Shown: positions 44,035 through 57,171 of the stretch, piece after piece
How positions within the stretch are numbered: the stretch's first letter is position 1
Layout of the letters: each line of letters starts with the position of its first letter
Source: Hypericum androsaemum
Lineage: Eukaryota > Streptophyta > Magnoliopsida > Malpighiales > Hypericaceae
Length of the DNA stretch: 64,000 bases
Direction: 5' to 3'
Assembly: GCA_963995505.1 (NCBI GenBank)
Contig: OZ023180.1
Span: forward strand, 17,932,689-17,996,688
Position numbers and translations under genes: made by a program
The notes under the pieces: generated by a model
Database searches by the model: none
The model's input: only the letters and a program-made list of their open reading frames with translations
Told to the model about the DNA's origin: nothing

Positions 44035-46820
44035 ATGGGCAGCAGCACGGGGGAGGGACTGATCCCGGGGCTCCCGGACGACATAGGGTCTCGGATCCTG
44101 TGCATGATCCCCTACGCGCACCACGGGCGTCTGAGGCCCACCTGCAAGGCGTGGGCGGCGCTCCTCTCGGCGGCGCTCCCCCTTCGCCCCCGCCTCGCCG
44201 ATCACCTCCTCTGCATCTTCCCGGAGGACCCCTCCCTCGCCCCGCCGCTCCTCTTCGACCCCAGCAACCTCGCGTGGGCCTCTCTTCCACGCGCCCCCTG
44301 CAGCCCCCACGTCTACGCCCTCTCCAACTTCGCCTCCGTGGCGCTCGGCCCCGACCTCTTCGTCCTCGGAGGCTCCCTCTTCGACACCCGCTCCTTCCCC
44401 CTCGACCGCCCCTCTCCCACCGCCGCCGCCCTCCGCTTCAGCTTCCTCACCTCCCGGTGGGCCCCCGTCCCCCCCATGCTCTCCCCCCGCGGCTCCTTCG
44501 CCTGCGCCGCCTTCCCCTCCCTCGGCCAGATCCTCGTCGCCGGAGGCGGCTCCCGCCACGCTCTCTTCGCCGCTGCTGGCACCCGCCTTGCCTCTGCGGA
44601 GCGCTTCCACCTAGGAGAGGGCCGGTGGGAGGCTGTGGAGGGGCTCCCGCAGTACCGCGCTGGCTGCGTCGGCCTGGCCGTCGGGGAGAGGGATTTCTGG
44701 GTGATGGGCGGGTACGGGGGATCCAGGACCATCTCCGGGGTGTTCCCAGTGGACGACTACTACAGGGACGCGGTCGTGATGGATGCGAGGGGCCGCGCGG
44801 AGTGGAGGGAGGTTGGGGATATGTGGTCAGACGGTGAGCGGTCCCGCCTCGGGAAGGTCGCGGTTGTTGAGGACGAGGGCGTGTTTATGCTCGACGACTA
44901 TGACATTTTCAGGTGAGCCTCGTCCCGACCTATTACTTGATTCGTATCTCCGTTCCTTGCATAGTTGAAAGTGTACATAGAGAATGTTCTTATTATGCAA
45001 TGAATGAATGATACCAGTCTTCCCTCGTTTTCCTTATGGACGCGCTGCGCTGCGCACGATTGCGTGATGACGGTTTTCTAGAGTCTGACTTGGAGTATGG
45101 GATGCCATGGCTTTCAGTGATGAATCTTCTATTGCTAGCTGTGTAGGGAGGGAGGGGTCATTGGCCTTGTTGCTATATGTTGTTATATAGTCATGTTTAT
45201 GTCATTCAAGATGCTGCAGCTGTGCTGGGAGTGTTTTACTTTGACGCATTCTATGGATGATGTAGCACTTGTTGCAAGGGTTGGTACGTGTCGACTATGT
45301 TGCTTATTATGTTTAATTTCAGCGTCCAAGTACTTGGCCTAACCTTGCCCTGTTTAAGCAACTATTTGAATCCCCAGTGACACTGGTGCCTCTGTTTGGT
45401 TATGCTGAAATATGGGACACAGTTGGTGATTCTAATGTTGTATTCTATGGTCGTCGTCTCATTTTAAGGTGTTGTTAGGAAATTATACTTATGTCTATGT
45501 GCTGCTTCCTTCCAGAAAAAAAAAGATTGTGAGGTTATTGCTCGATCTTGGATCCTGCTACTTCCATCTTTTTTCGGACTTCCAAGCTATAATTCAGAAG
45601 TGTTGCCCAATTTGGTGCTTCTTTTTTCTCCCTGTCTGAAAGGGCAATGCTTTGATGATAAAGAAAATCGGCTTTTGAAAGCCACCTGGTCAATTAGTTG
45701 CATGTCATTGGCTTATTTTCTTTTCTTTTTGTGCACGGACATAGAGATACCTGAAAAGAATTATTGAACTTATTGGTAGTATACAGTGTTGATAGTTTCG
45801 TGGCAAGAACCGCTGAGATGTCTCATTAAGTTCTCTGATGGAAGTGTTGTTAGGGGACAAATATGAAGGATTCGTTGAATCAGGAATTCTAGGTTCCGAG
45901 AGAATGCAATTTGGTGGCCACTTTTGTTCGTTACCCCTTTCAATCGAGTTATTGAGAACCATAGGATTCGATGGCTGAACACATAAATTGCTGGTGGGTT
46001 GAAAGTTTATGGGAAAACAGTACCCTGTTTCTGGCACGTTGCTAATGCAATGATCCGGTGAACATTTTGTGATTTCTTCTGCAGTGGCATTTGCCATCAC
46101 TCTTCAATCAAGTTTCTGATCCAACAGCCTTGTGGCTCATGATACACAAGTTTTTGAAGCGACATGATCTCAACTTGCATTTTTCTCTCTGTCTGTCTTT
46201 TAATGTTTTCTTGGTCAGAAAGTGATGTTATCATGCCTCATCGATCCCCTCCTACTTAGTCCACACGTGCAAATTAATGTTTAAGAAGGCACAGTTATTT
46301 ACATTGGTATTCAATGTTCCATATGTCGTATTTTTTGAGTTGTCCTTTATCGGCAAGAAAAGGGAGGAGCTATTAACGAAGAAGAATACATCTTGTGGGT
46401 ATGATTAAGCTAGCTACAACAGCTTTGGGAATGAATCCCTGACTTTTGGTACCTTGGTCATGGTTGTCTGAGTGATACATGTTGAGTTTTGTTCTGATAC
46501 ACTTTTCTTACTGGTATTCTTCACATTGCAGGTACGACATGGCTTTGAATTTATGGCAAAAAGAGTCCAGTGCACCCAAGAGACCATTTTTCAACTCTTC
46601 GAACGGTTTTGTGGGGCTGGACGGGGAGCTGTATGTATTGACCATGCTTAAGGGAGGTAGCCCGACAGAACCTCAAAGGTCGAGGCAACAGAAGAGAGCT
46701 TCGCTTCTTGTCCAGATTTATAATCCGAGGAAGAGGACGTGGAGATCGCTCGTTAGCAAGACACCGTTGCCGGATTCATTGGATTTCAAAACTGCAGTTA
46801 TGTGCACCGTCCGTCTGTAG
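44035..46820 (+). CDS. F-box/kelch-repeat protein, OR23-like
   Basis: Exons 44035-44912 and 46532-46820 (GT-AG, split codon AG|G) give 388 residues. The start is the first in-frame ATG (MGSSTGEG). An F-box lies at about residues 9-52 (LIPGLPDDIGSRILCMIPYA then CKAWAALL). Kelch-type repeats follow: FVLGGSLFDTRSFPLD, LSPRGSFACAAF, LVAGGGSRHALFAAAGTRLA, YRAGCVGLAV and FWVMGGYGGSRTISGVFPVD. The end RTWRSLVSKTPLPDSLDF... TAVMCTVRL matches Arabidopsis OR23 closely in order and wording. F-box/kelch proteins are substrate adaptors of SCF ubiquitin ligases; the substrate is unknown. The first exon is strikingly GC-rich, the 1.6-kb intron and second exon much less so. Confidence 0.93.
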
Positions 46821-48080
46821 ACACAACTTCTTATTGCTGTAATTACACCATTCTTGGTGCAAGCATCCCAGCATGTACAGTGTTCTGTTTATCTTGTATT
46901 TAAGGTCGTTCTTAGCTTGGGTCGTGGAGCAGCCACATCGTATTTATTCAAAAGCTGTTAAATGCTCGCTTGTCTTAACAATGATGAACAACATACAATA
47001 GTTAGTTTACTAGTGTACCTTAATGGTGAATTGCACGGATTTTATTCGTATTTCGTCATGAAAAAGGGATACATTATAAAAGATAATATATATTGTAAAT
47101 ATAACATGTCATTATGTTCAAAATATAATGGAGTTGATTGAGTGCTGACAACTAGAAACTCGATAGTACATGTTGTCTTCCAATCTGGATCGTTGATTTG
47201 CGAGGGCCGTGCGCTTGCACATCTAATGGCTTGAGACGGGACCACGAGCAACAGACCGGGTGAACAGAAATGCAGCCCGTTGGCTCTGTTCACTGCTGCT
47301 CAGGACATCTACTAACAGTAGGTTTCGCGGTTAATTCAACTCTTACTATTGCCCTGAGGTTTCATATGCATCTCACTAATGTTTGATCTGGTTAGAGCGA
47401 TAAATTGTGATTGGTGAAGTCTATAGTAATTAATTAACACTTTCTTTCATTAATTAGGCTCTAGACCTATCTGGTTATCAATTATGACATATCCCTCGTT
47501 TATATGTAACTAACATGTTAATTGATTGTTCATTGATTCTAACATCTTTTGCTTAACATTCATCAATTTAAGATTGGAGTCTAGGTGATTAAGCATTAAG
47601 TAAATCAACTACTTTGCCCCTCGGGACATCTACTAACGATAGGTTTCGGGGTTAATTCAACCCTTTCATCGAAATTCTCTTAATGTTCTACTCTTACACA
47701 CACGTTTATATCCTTCGACAACTAATTTTCTTTTCAGCGGATTATACTCATCGTACAAACTAATAATGCTTTGTTACTGTTAAAAATAATTAAGAGAATT
47801 GACGTAGATCAAAAGATTCAAACTTGACAGGTGTACTTATTGATGTAAAAATTTACATTTACAAAATACAAAAATATATATACAAGTCAGGGTGTGCTCC
47901 ATACTTGAGAAAAAATTATTAATTTACCATATTCTCCATCTATAAAATATCTAGGTATCAAGCTTTAGTGTAAAGTTACGGATGTCGTCTCCGACTCCGA
48001 CTCCAACTCCAGGGGTCAGAGAAGTGTTATGGAAGGACCATCATAAAATTCTCCATGGAGCTGGGTTCGCGTGGGCACCA
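46821..48080. other. Intergenic stretch with a ~45-bp direct repeat
   Basis: The 3' flank of the kelch gene, then AT-rich DNA. GGACATCTACTAACRRTAGG...GGTTAATTCAAC occurs at 47301-47340 and again at 47634-47671. No gene supported. Confidence 0.5.
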
Positions 48081-48302
48081 TTACGAGCATGTGCCGGAGC
48101 TTGATCCTCCGGGTATGTAAGTGCATGGGCTGGAACCACTGGAGGATGTTGTGCCTTTCGGGAGGGACTGAAGCAATTCCCCTAGCTGTTGTATGAATTC
48201 CCCTCCCAGTAACCGCGAGTCCCCAACTTGTATAGATATCAAGACAATGCTCAGGACAAGTAGGACTTTGATGAACATGCTTCTCCCCATAGACAAGCCC
48301 AT
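48081..48302 (-). CDS. Small secreted peptide precursor
   Basis: A 73-residue precursor beginning MGLSMGRSMFIKVLLVLSIV: short basic start, hydrophobic core to about residue 25, then QVGDS, a plausible signal-peptidase site. The remainder is RLLGGEFIQQLGELLQSLPK followed by a Gly/Ser-rich tail with Cys60 and Cys72 around TYIPGG. A TATAAATAC box at 48505-48513 would start transcription near 48480, and this ATG is the first after that point, although the frame stays open upstream. The layout (signal peptide, short acidic segment, two-Cys tail) is that of plant secreted signalling or defence peptides. I do not recognise the family, so no function is assigned. Confidence 0.68.
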   Translation of the reverse strand: MGLSMGRSMFIKVLLVLSIVLISIQVGDSRLLGGEFIQQLGELLQSLPKGTTSSSGSSPCTYIPGGSSSGTCS

Positions 48303-48504
48303 ACTTATCCTTTCCCTTCTGTTGTGGGATAAAACTGCGAGAACGTAATAAGCGAACTTCTTGTTGAAGATGGTCTGTAAACGATAATTTTCCGCTCCAA
48401 CGCCTTTGTCTGTAGGTATGCTTAGTGATCTTGTTGCTGGCTTGTGATCTTGTGTTTTAGTTTCGAGCGGGATCAGTTGGGTTTTAATTTCCAAGAAGAA
48501 GCTA

Positions 48505-48513
48505 GTATTTATA
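48505..48513 (-). promoter_or_regulatory. TATA box of the small-peptide gene
   Basis: TATAAATAC on the minus strand, about 200 bp upstream of the chosen start codon. It argues against translation from the upstream in-frame ATG at 48494, which lies too close to the TATA box. Confidence 0.6.
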
Positions 48514-49378
48514 GCGACAACTTAATCAAATGTCTACAGTTTAATGTTATGGTTGTTGACCGGTGACTAAATCGTGAGCGTAGTATTCTTTAAATTTGAC
48601 CCGGTTGATATACATGGGGTTTGAAGGTTGACAATGGTTGAATTGATCTACTACACACGTTGTAACAAACATTGGCAGTGCTATTCATAATTACGAAAAA
48701 GTCATATGTCTATATGGTTAAGTATTAAACGAATTATATTTCTTTAAGTATTTTTTTTCAAATTTTACGAAAAAAAAAGTAGTTAATATTCTATGTTGTG
48801 GACTTGGTCCATACAACTACGCTGGTAAAAGTCGTGAAAAATCATTCTTTTGATTCTTTGAACCACACGGCTGTTTGTTATACGATTTGTTGCGTTGAAG
48901 CGATCAATTGAGACGTTTTGTGTTTTCATTACTCTCAAGTCTCTCGACTTTGTTTAAATATACTAAAAAGTCTTTCTTATTTGTAAAATATACGTCGACG
49001 TTCTTCGTGTTTGATTTTATTATACTTTCGGGTCTCTGGCGCACGTTAACAGCTCTTTTTTTTATTTTTGTCAATGAAATGACTAAAAATATTCTTAAAA
49101 CAAAAAAATAAAAAAATGCGGACATCATCTCTTCTTCTTCCTCCTAACCAGTAACATCATCTCTAACCAATTCAATACTAAATCAAAATAAAACAAAATC
49201 AATCTTCTTCCTCCTACACGCCTTGACGCCCGACGTCGCGTCACTGTGACCCCGACCTCTTCGCCTCCACCTTCTTCTCCGACAAAAGCCCTCTATGTCG
49301 TCCCTTAGAGACTGGTCTGTGCTCGAATTAATCATCCTCTCCGGTAGTCCTCCGTCCCTTCGTCCTCCGACGTGTAAT

Positions 49379-51775
49379 TGTTGGAATAAATACAAAATTA
49401 ATGCATTTGGCCCAAAGTAGAAAGCCCAAGTGGTAGGCCCAAAAGTAGAAATGAAAATAACATTACTATATTGGAAATAACAAAGAAAATTTCCAAGTTT
49501 ATAAGGAGATGTTCCTTATTAGCCTGGAAAGCCAACTCGGATTGCTGTGCACCATCCGTGCTCGCGCACGTGCACGTACGCGATGTCACGAGGAGCTGAG
49601 GAGCCTTAAATTTTGACAAATTTCGGACGGGTCACGAAGAGACACGAAGGACTGGAATATCTATGAGACTTCCAGACAGTCAAAGAGTCGCGAGCAGGGC
49701 ATCCAAATAGCCACAAACTAGTCTGGGCGCACCTGGAAGAATCCAGAAATCTTCGAAGGGTCACGAGCAGTACCTGGAAGACCTATGGCCGAGCGAAAGG
49801 GCACCTGCGAGCATCCAAAATCATCTGTTGGCCGGAAAGGTGCCTCGCCTCCCAGAAATGAGTGAGAATCGTGCCTTTTTTGAGGTGCCATGCAGCTTGC
49901 AAATTCTACCCCTCCGTGGCCTATAAATAGGCTTCTCCCCTCTTATTTGTGATCACTCCACTACAACTTGCATAAGCATTCATTAGCAATTGTAGAATCT
50001 CTCTGTTGGTATATATGTCCTAGAGACAATCAATATAAGGACATTATACTTGATCACATTCAGTTATATTATTAATGTGCATTAATAATATTCTGCATTA
50101 CATAAATGAATATAATGTTCGATTGTTTGCATATATTTATGTTTATGTTCCCATGAACTAGTGTTGTCATTGAGAATGTGAGATCTCAGATGACTATGCA
50201 CGTAGTTCTTAAATAGCCACAATCAATGATCATCTAGAATAGGATATCGATGATGCGATTGAGATTGGTGTGCAATCTGCATCATATCCTTAGAGGATGT
50301 AGTAGTTCTCACAACTACGAGATACTAGGTATTTCATGATGGATGCACAGATACTTTGGAGAGTATTGGCATACCCGACCGAGAAACTGTTTGGTGTATT
50401 CTATTTACGTGTCTACGGAAGTATCAGTTTGTAGAGTAGTGTAATAGTCCTCCGACTTGAGGTCAATACGCACGACATGTACGGAGTGATGGACTTTGAC
50501 CATGACCAATGCTTGCACTCTTGACGGGGTAGATACGGCATGTGTTAGGTACATCACGAAGTGCATGTGCGTGGTAGTTGAGCCAAGAATAGGATTCATT
50601 CCTCAAATAGACTTGGAGAGAATACTTGTCTTCTCATAACTAATTAGATCGTTAGTCATTGGCCAATGCACGCCACTTTTGGAATGGTGTCTAAAAGTGA
50701 CAATATGATCAATTAGTAGAATGAGATAATATAATTAAGTTATTTGAATAGACATTTAATCATGTTCAAGACTTAATCGAGTATTCGCGAATGAAAGGAC
50801 CGTATCACTATGAGCTTCACATTACAGGTAGTTGCAGTATCCTCGCAACGTACCTCATATGTTGAGATTGTCTGGTCTATTATCTAGGGTTCGACTAAGA
50901 CTATTAGTTTGACTAATCGCTTGGCATGTGAGGACCTATGGGTCACACAACAAGTAGTCATAGTTTACGAATTGAAGTTGGTTAGATTAATATTTAATCT
51001 ATAGAGAAATATTATAATTCTATTAGATAGAATTATAATTATAATTATTTAATTAAGTTAGATTTAATTAAATACTAATATGTATAGTAAAATCTATTAG
51101 ATGTTGGACATATTGACTGTGTCAAAAAAATAATAGAATGGGCTTAGAGGCCCAAAAGGGAAGTCAATGTTGGAAGCCACTAAAGGCTTCTAACCTTGCC
51201 TCCTGCGAAACCTACTCCTAAAAGGGTAGAAGTTGGTTAATTATTTTACTATATATATATGTGTGTGGGTATCAAGGATTTTTACATAGAAATTTATTAA
51301 CCTAGATACAAGACACGTATTTTCTCTAGTTTCTTCGATAAAAAATTCTCCTAGCGATTTCTCGAAGATTTTAACTGTCAAGGAGTTCGTAGACGAGGAC
51401 TACGTGGATACCAGAGTTGAGAATTCAATCTACAACGCACTGTAAGAATTCTCTAACTATGTTGTTATCTTGATTTTATGTTATACAGTCATGATCAGAT
51501 TCAGTGTTGGTGAAAATTTTTATCTTCCGCTGCTACGAACCTAGGGTTCATGTTTATAAAACCCAACACTCTCTCCCTCTCTCAAAAAAGTTCTACATAG
51601 CCAAGGTTCGCCCGAAGCTTCAAGAATTATTGTACTACGATCTTGGAAGCAACTAGTCATTGTATCTTGGGGATGATTGCTGTCGGGACAATCTCATCTT
51701 ACAGAGAAAGAGTCAAACTCTTACCTCGACTATACTAGATCCTAATCAAGTACACCACTTCTGACACTAACAATA
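49379..51775 (+). repeat. 5' LTR of the decayed Copia, split by a solo LTR
   Basis: LTR parts 49379-50003 and 51574-51775 are collinear with the 3' LTR at 56241-57171. It lacks a GC-rich ~150-bp block that the 3' LTR has around 56400-56580, and has an extra ~80-bp block near 49810-49890. Confidence 0.9.
49999..51573 (+). mobile_element. Solo LTR (1565 bp) of another Copia element
   Basis: Sequence 50004-51568 starts TGTTGGTATATATGTCC and ends AAAACCCAACA, with 5-bp duplications CTCTC at 49999-50003 and 51569-51573. It has no gag or pol. The end, CTGCTACGAACCTAGGGTTC before the terminal CCCAACA, is typical of plant Copia LTR 3' ends. A solo LTR forms by recombination between the two LTRs of an inserted element. 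Confidence 0.93.
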
Positions 51776-51804
51776 ATCGTAAGACGAGATTTGTGTACTT
51801 GAAG

Positions 51805-54800
51805 ATGGCATCATCAAGCTCTGCACCAACAGTCCCAGGAATTGTCCACGCCAAAAGGTCGGCCAAGTTTAATGGCACCAAGTTCAAGAGGTGGCAACAT
51901 AAGATGCTATTCTACCTGACGACGCTCAACCTGGTCTGCTTCTTGAAGGAAGAGGCTCCGAAGGTGGCAGAAAATGAGGCTGATCAACAGAAGATCGACG
52001 CCCTAGATGCATGGAGTCACAGTAATTTTCTGTGTCGTAGCTATATCCTGAATAGATTAAACGATACCCTTTACAATATCTATGCAGGTGCCAAGACTAC
52101 GAAAGAATTATGGGATTTCTTAGAGAAGAAGTACAAGACGGAGGATGCCGGGATAAAGAAATTCATCGTCGGGAGATTCTTCGACTTTCAGATGGTGGAT
52201 TCCAAGAAGGTCATAGACCAAGTTCAAGAGCTGTAGCTGATTCTACATGAGATTCATGTTGAAGGCATGCAACTCAGTGAGTCCTTCCAAGTGGCTGCAC
52301 TAATTGAGAAACTACCCCCCTGTGGAAGGATTTCAAGAACTACCTCAAGCATAAGAGGAAGGACATGGGGCTAGAAGACCTGATCGTGAGACTGAGGATT
52401 GAGGAAGACAATCGAAAGTCCAAAGTCAAGACCAGTAAAACCAACTCCGAGGCTAAGGTACACCTCGCTGAAGGAGGTACCGATAAGAAGAGGAAGAAGC
52501 CCAGAAACAAGCAGAAGAAGCAAGAGCCAGAGCAAAAGGAGGCTAAAAAGATCAATAGAAATTTCTACAACTACGACAAGCCCGGTCACATGGCAAAAGA
52601 GTGTCACCTCCCAAAGAGGGACAATCGTGAGAAGGCTAATCTGGCTGAAGACCTGTCTGAGCTAGACTTATCCGCCGTGGTATTTGAAACTAATCTGGTG
52701 GATAACCCAAGAGAGTGGTTCATTGACACAGGGGCAACCCGACACATCTGCTCAGACAAGGAGATATTCCCGACCTATATCCCGATCAACGGACGGAAGT
52801 TATTTATGGATAACTCTGCCAACTTTCCCCGTAATCGGACCAGGCAAGGTGGTGCTGAAGTTGACCTCTGGAAAAGAGCTGACCCTCAAGAATGTGCTGC
52901 ATGTCTCAGACATTCGTAAGAATCTAGTATCTGACTCCCTGTTAAGCAAAGCCGGGTTGAAGCTAGTTTTTGAGGCTGATAGATTTGTGTTAACTAAGGC
53001 TGATACCTTTATAGGAAAGGATTATCTTGAGAGGGGGCTCTTCAAGATGAATGTAATAACTGTCAAACGCGCCTTTGAGAGTCCTAATAAAGTTGTTAAT
53101 TCTTCTTACTTGGATGAGTGTTCTAACTTATGGCATGATAGATTAGGACACGTAAATTTGAGCTCACTAAGAGAGTAAGTTTAAATTTTTTGCATAAAAT
53201 AGAGTTTGACCTAAACAATAAATGTGAAGTATGTATAGAGGCAAAAATGACCAAAGTACTTTTTCATTCAGTGGAAAGAAGTACTACACATTTAGAGTTA
53301 ATTCATACCGACATCTGCGATATGAACACGTGCAAACTAGAGGTGGAAAAAAGTATTTCATCACATTTATTGATGATTGCACAAGGTACTGCTATGTACA
53401 TCTCTTGAAAGGAAAACACAAAACTCTAGAAGCTTTCAAAAGTTATAAGAATGAGGTTGAAAATTAACTTAGCACTAAAATCAAGATGATTCGAAGTGAT
53501 AGAGGGGGAGAATATGTAGATCCGTTTGAGGAATTCTGTCAACAACATGGCATTATTCATCAGACAACTGCTCCATACTCACCTCAGTCAAATGGCGTAG
53601 CTAAACGCAAGAATCAAACTCTCAAAGAGATGATGAATACGATGTTGATTAGCTCGAACTTACCCCAGAACATGTGGGGGGGAAGCTGTACTATCATCTA
53701 ATCATATTCTAAACAAACTGCCACACAAGAACAAGAAAAGGGACAAAACCTCATATGAACTACGGAAAGGGATAAAGCCTTCCTACGGTTACCTTAAAGT
53801 GTGAGAGTGCCTAACTAAGGTAAAAATACCTCCACCTAAAAGGGTGAGAATAGGACCCAAGATCGTTGACTGCATTTTTATCGGATATGCCTACAACAGT
53901 AGCGTATACCAATTTCTAGTGCATAAGTCTGAAAATCCTGAAACTAACGAGGGAATGGTCATGGAATCAAGGAATGCAACATTCTTTTAGAATATCTTTC
54001 CAAACAAGGAGGGAAAAGACCCAAGCTCTAATAAAAGAGCTCATGAAGCTACTCAAGGTTCTCATCAAGTTATTTGAGGAACCTAGACGTAGCAAAAGGG
54101 CCAGAACGGCCAAGTCGTTTGGTCCAGATTTTCTGACATACGTATTAGAAAATAAACCTGGGACAATCCAAGAGGCATTGTCTAGTCCAGATGCTCCTCT
54201 CTGGAAAGAAGCTATCAACAGTGAGATAGAGTCCATCATGCAAAATCACACGTGGAAAATCATGGATCTCCCACCAGGTTGCAAACCTTTAGGTTGCAAG
54301 TGGATCCTTAAAAGAAAATACAATGCTGATGGATTAATCAATAAGTACAAAGCTCGGTTGGTAGCTAAAGGGTTCAAACAGAAGGAAGGATATAATTTCT
54401 TTGGCACGTATTCTCCGATCACAAGAATCACATCTATTAGAGTGCTCATAGCTGTTGCAGCACTCTATAACCTCGAGATACATCAGATGGATGTAAAAAT
54501 AGCTTTTCTAAATGGAGAACTGAAAGAGAAGATATATATAGAATAATCGGAAGGGTTTGTTGCCCCCGGACAAGAACATAAAGTATGCAAGCTGGTCAAG
54601 TCACTGTACAGGTTGAAACAGGCGTTGAAACAGTAGCATGAGAAATTTGACAGAACAATGATGCCAAATGACTTTAAGATCAATGAGTGTGATAAATATG
54701 TATACATTATAGGCACATCTGATGCTTACGTGGTTTTATGTTTGTACGTAGACGACATGCTAATCATGAGAAGCAGTAATGATATTATCGTGAAAACTAA

Positions 54801-55695
54801 TAATATGTTAAAGAATAATTTTAACATGAAAGATATGGGTCTAGCTGATGTCATACTAGGGATTAAAATCTCTAGGATGACTGAAAAAATTGTCTTATCA
54901 CAATCTCACTATGTTGAGAATGTACCTAAGAAATTCAAAGTTTTTGACAAACCTCCAGCTAAGACTCTGGTAGACTTGAGTCTACACTTAGCTAAAAATA
55001 GAGGGGACCCAGTATCTCAACTGAAGTATGCAAGGATCATTGGGAGCCTGATGTACTTAACAAATTGTACACGCCCTGATATTGCTTATTCAGTTAGCAA
55101 GCTTAGTAGATTCATAAGTAATCCAGGAACGTATCACTGGCTAGCTCTGGAAAGGATTCTAAAGTATCTAAAATATACTTTGAACCATGGCATACTATAT
55201 ACGAGATATCCAGCTGTATTTGAAGGATACAATGATGTGAATTGGATATCGAACATTAAATACTCCAAATCTATGAGTGGTTATATTTTTACCATAGGTG
55301 GAGGAGCTGTGTCCTGAAAATCCTCTAAACAAACGTGTATAGCTCGATCCACCATGGAGTCAGAATTTATAGTACTAGACAAAGCTGGAGAAGAAGTTGA
55401 ATGGCTCAGAAACTTCCTAGAGGATATTCTTTGTTGGAACAAGCTTGTGCCTCCTGTATTGATACACTGTGATAGCATGTCAGCAATAGAGAGAGCTCAA
55501 AGTACTATGTATAATGGTAAGTCTCGACACATTCGTAGGAGATATGACACCATTAAATAGTTGATCTCTGGTGGTATAATTGCTATTGATTATGTGAAGT
55601 CCAATGACAATATAGATGATCCTTTGACGAAAGGAATCAACAAAGATCAAATGTACAATGCAGTAAGGGGAATAGGGTTAAATCCCACACAATAA
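51805..55695 (+). pseudogene. Degraded Copia gag-pol
   Basis: Gag starts [20 protein letters not shown]; an early TAG at 52234-52236 cuts it. A knuckle region near 52560 reads FYNYDKPGHMAKEC, with both leading cysteines changed. Protease [14 protein letters not shown] (~52713), integrase zinc region [14 protein letters not shown] (~53130), integrase core FITFIDDCTRY...IRSDRGGEY, and SPQSNGVAKRKNQ where the catalytic Glu is Lys (53603-53605). Reverse transcriptase YVDD (~54748), RNase H with IHCDSMSAIERA near 55460, and the end KSRHIRRRYDTIK-stop... GLNPTQ-stop. Several stops and frameshifts. Closest in wording to plant Tork/SIRE-like Copia polyproteins. Confidence 0.9.
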
Positions 55696-56240
55696 AAGTG
55701 TTCATAGCAGTAACTTAACCATGATGAGTGGAGATCCTATGAACTTGGTTCAATGAGACAACTAAGTTATAGATGGCTAAGATGATCACTTGGAACCCTT
55801 CCCCATTCTCAGAAGCTACCCAAGTGCGAACCTGCAGAGGTGTGGTAAGGTTAAGCATCTACACTTTTAATGATTCTTACACCAGGAAAATGTGGAGTAT
55901 GGCAGGATACTCTTGATGGGATATCACCTATATAAGTGTGAAGTGAGGCCGCTTCAAATAGAAAAATACTTATGAATCCAATATAAGGTCCATGGCCGAA
56001 ACGGACACAACGTGAGAACTAAAGGATATTAGATATATCATTGTGTAAATGTTAATGTCTTAGTTTACATAAAAAGCTGACCAGTTCAAGACATCGCGTT
56101 CACTGAGCAGCAAGTAAATCCGATAGCATTTTACTATGGAAGGTTTAAAGCCGTAAGCTACCTTTCTCGATGCAATGATAACTCATCGAAATTTTTCTTA
56201 AAAGTGTCGGCATGCATTAATCATCATTCAAGTGGGGGAT

Positions 56241-57171
56241 TGTTGGAATAAATGCAAAATTAATGCATTTCGCCCAAAGTAGAAAGCCCAAGTGGTAGAT
56301 CCAAAAGTGAAAATAGAAATGGAAATAGCATTACCACATTGGAAATAACAAGAAAAATTTCTAAGTTTATAAGGAGATGTTCCTTATTAGCTAGAAAATA
56401 AGTTGACCACCTGGAAAGCCAACCCGGACTACTGCGAGGATGGTGTGTAGCACCATCCGAGCATGAGCACGAGCACGCGCACGCATTTGCACACGTGCAT
56501 GTGCCTGTGCATATGGCACATTAGACGCAGGTCGCAATGGGCACTTTCAGGTGCACTTGGCACTTCGAGGCGCACTTGGCACTTCGCACGTGCGCAACGT
56601 CGCGAGGAGCTGAGGAGCCTTAAATTTTAACAAATTCTGGACAGATCACGAAGAGGCACGAAGGATTGGAACATCCATGAGACTTCCAGACGGCCGAAGA
56701 GTCGCGAGCAGGCCATCCGAATAGTTACAACCTGGTCTGGGCGCACCTCGAAGGATCCAGAAATCTCGGAAGGGTCACGAGCAGTGCATGAAAGACCTAT
56801 GGCCGAGCGAAAGGGCACATGTGTGCATCCAGAACCAGGCAGCCTGCAAATTCCACCCCTCAGTGGCCTATAAATAGGCTTCTCCCCTCTCATTTGTGAT
56901 CACTCCAGTACAACTTGCATAAGCATTCATTAGCAATTGTAGGATCTCTATCCCTCTCTCAGAAAAGTTCCGCATAGCCAAGGTTTGCCCGAAGCTTCAA
57001 AAATTATTGTGTTGCGATCTTGGAAGCAACTAGTCGTTGTATCTTGGGGATGATTGCCGTAGCCTGTAATCACTGAATACAGGGCAATCTCGTCTTCCGG
57101 AGAAAGAGTCAAACTCTTGCCTCGACTATACTAGATCCTAATCAAGTACACCACTTCTAACACTAACAACA
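56241..57171 (+). repeat. 3' LTR of the decayed Copia
   Basis: 931 bp, starting TGTTGGAATAAATGC after the purine tract and ending CACTAACAACA before the GTAAT duplication. A GC-rich block with GCACGAGCACGCGCACGC-type alternating sequence lies near 56460-56580. Confidence 0.92.

Noticed and set aside
43886..44837. Several long open frames overlapping exon 1 of the OR23-like gene on both strands
   Set aside because: Very GC-rich exon with few stops in any frame; the products are low-complexity Arg/Gly/Pro/Glu strings, while the annotated frame matches OR23 throughout.
45705..46100. 131-codon open frame on the minus strand inside the OR23-like intron
   Set aside because: No recognisable domain or signal peptide, and intronic position opposite the gene; open by chance.
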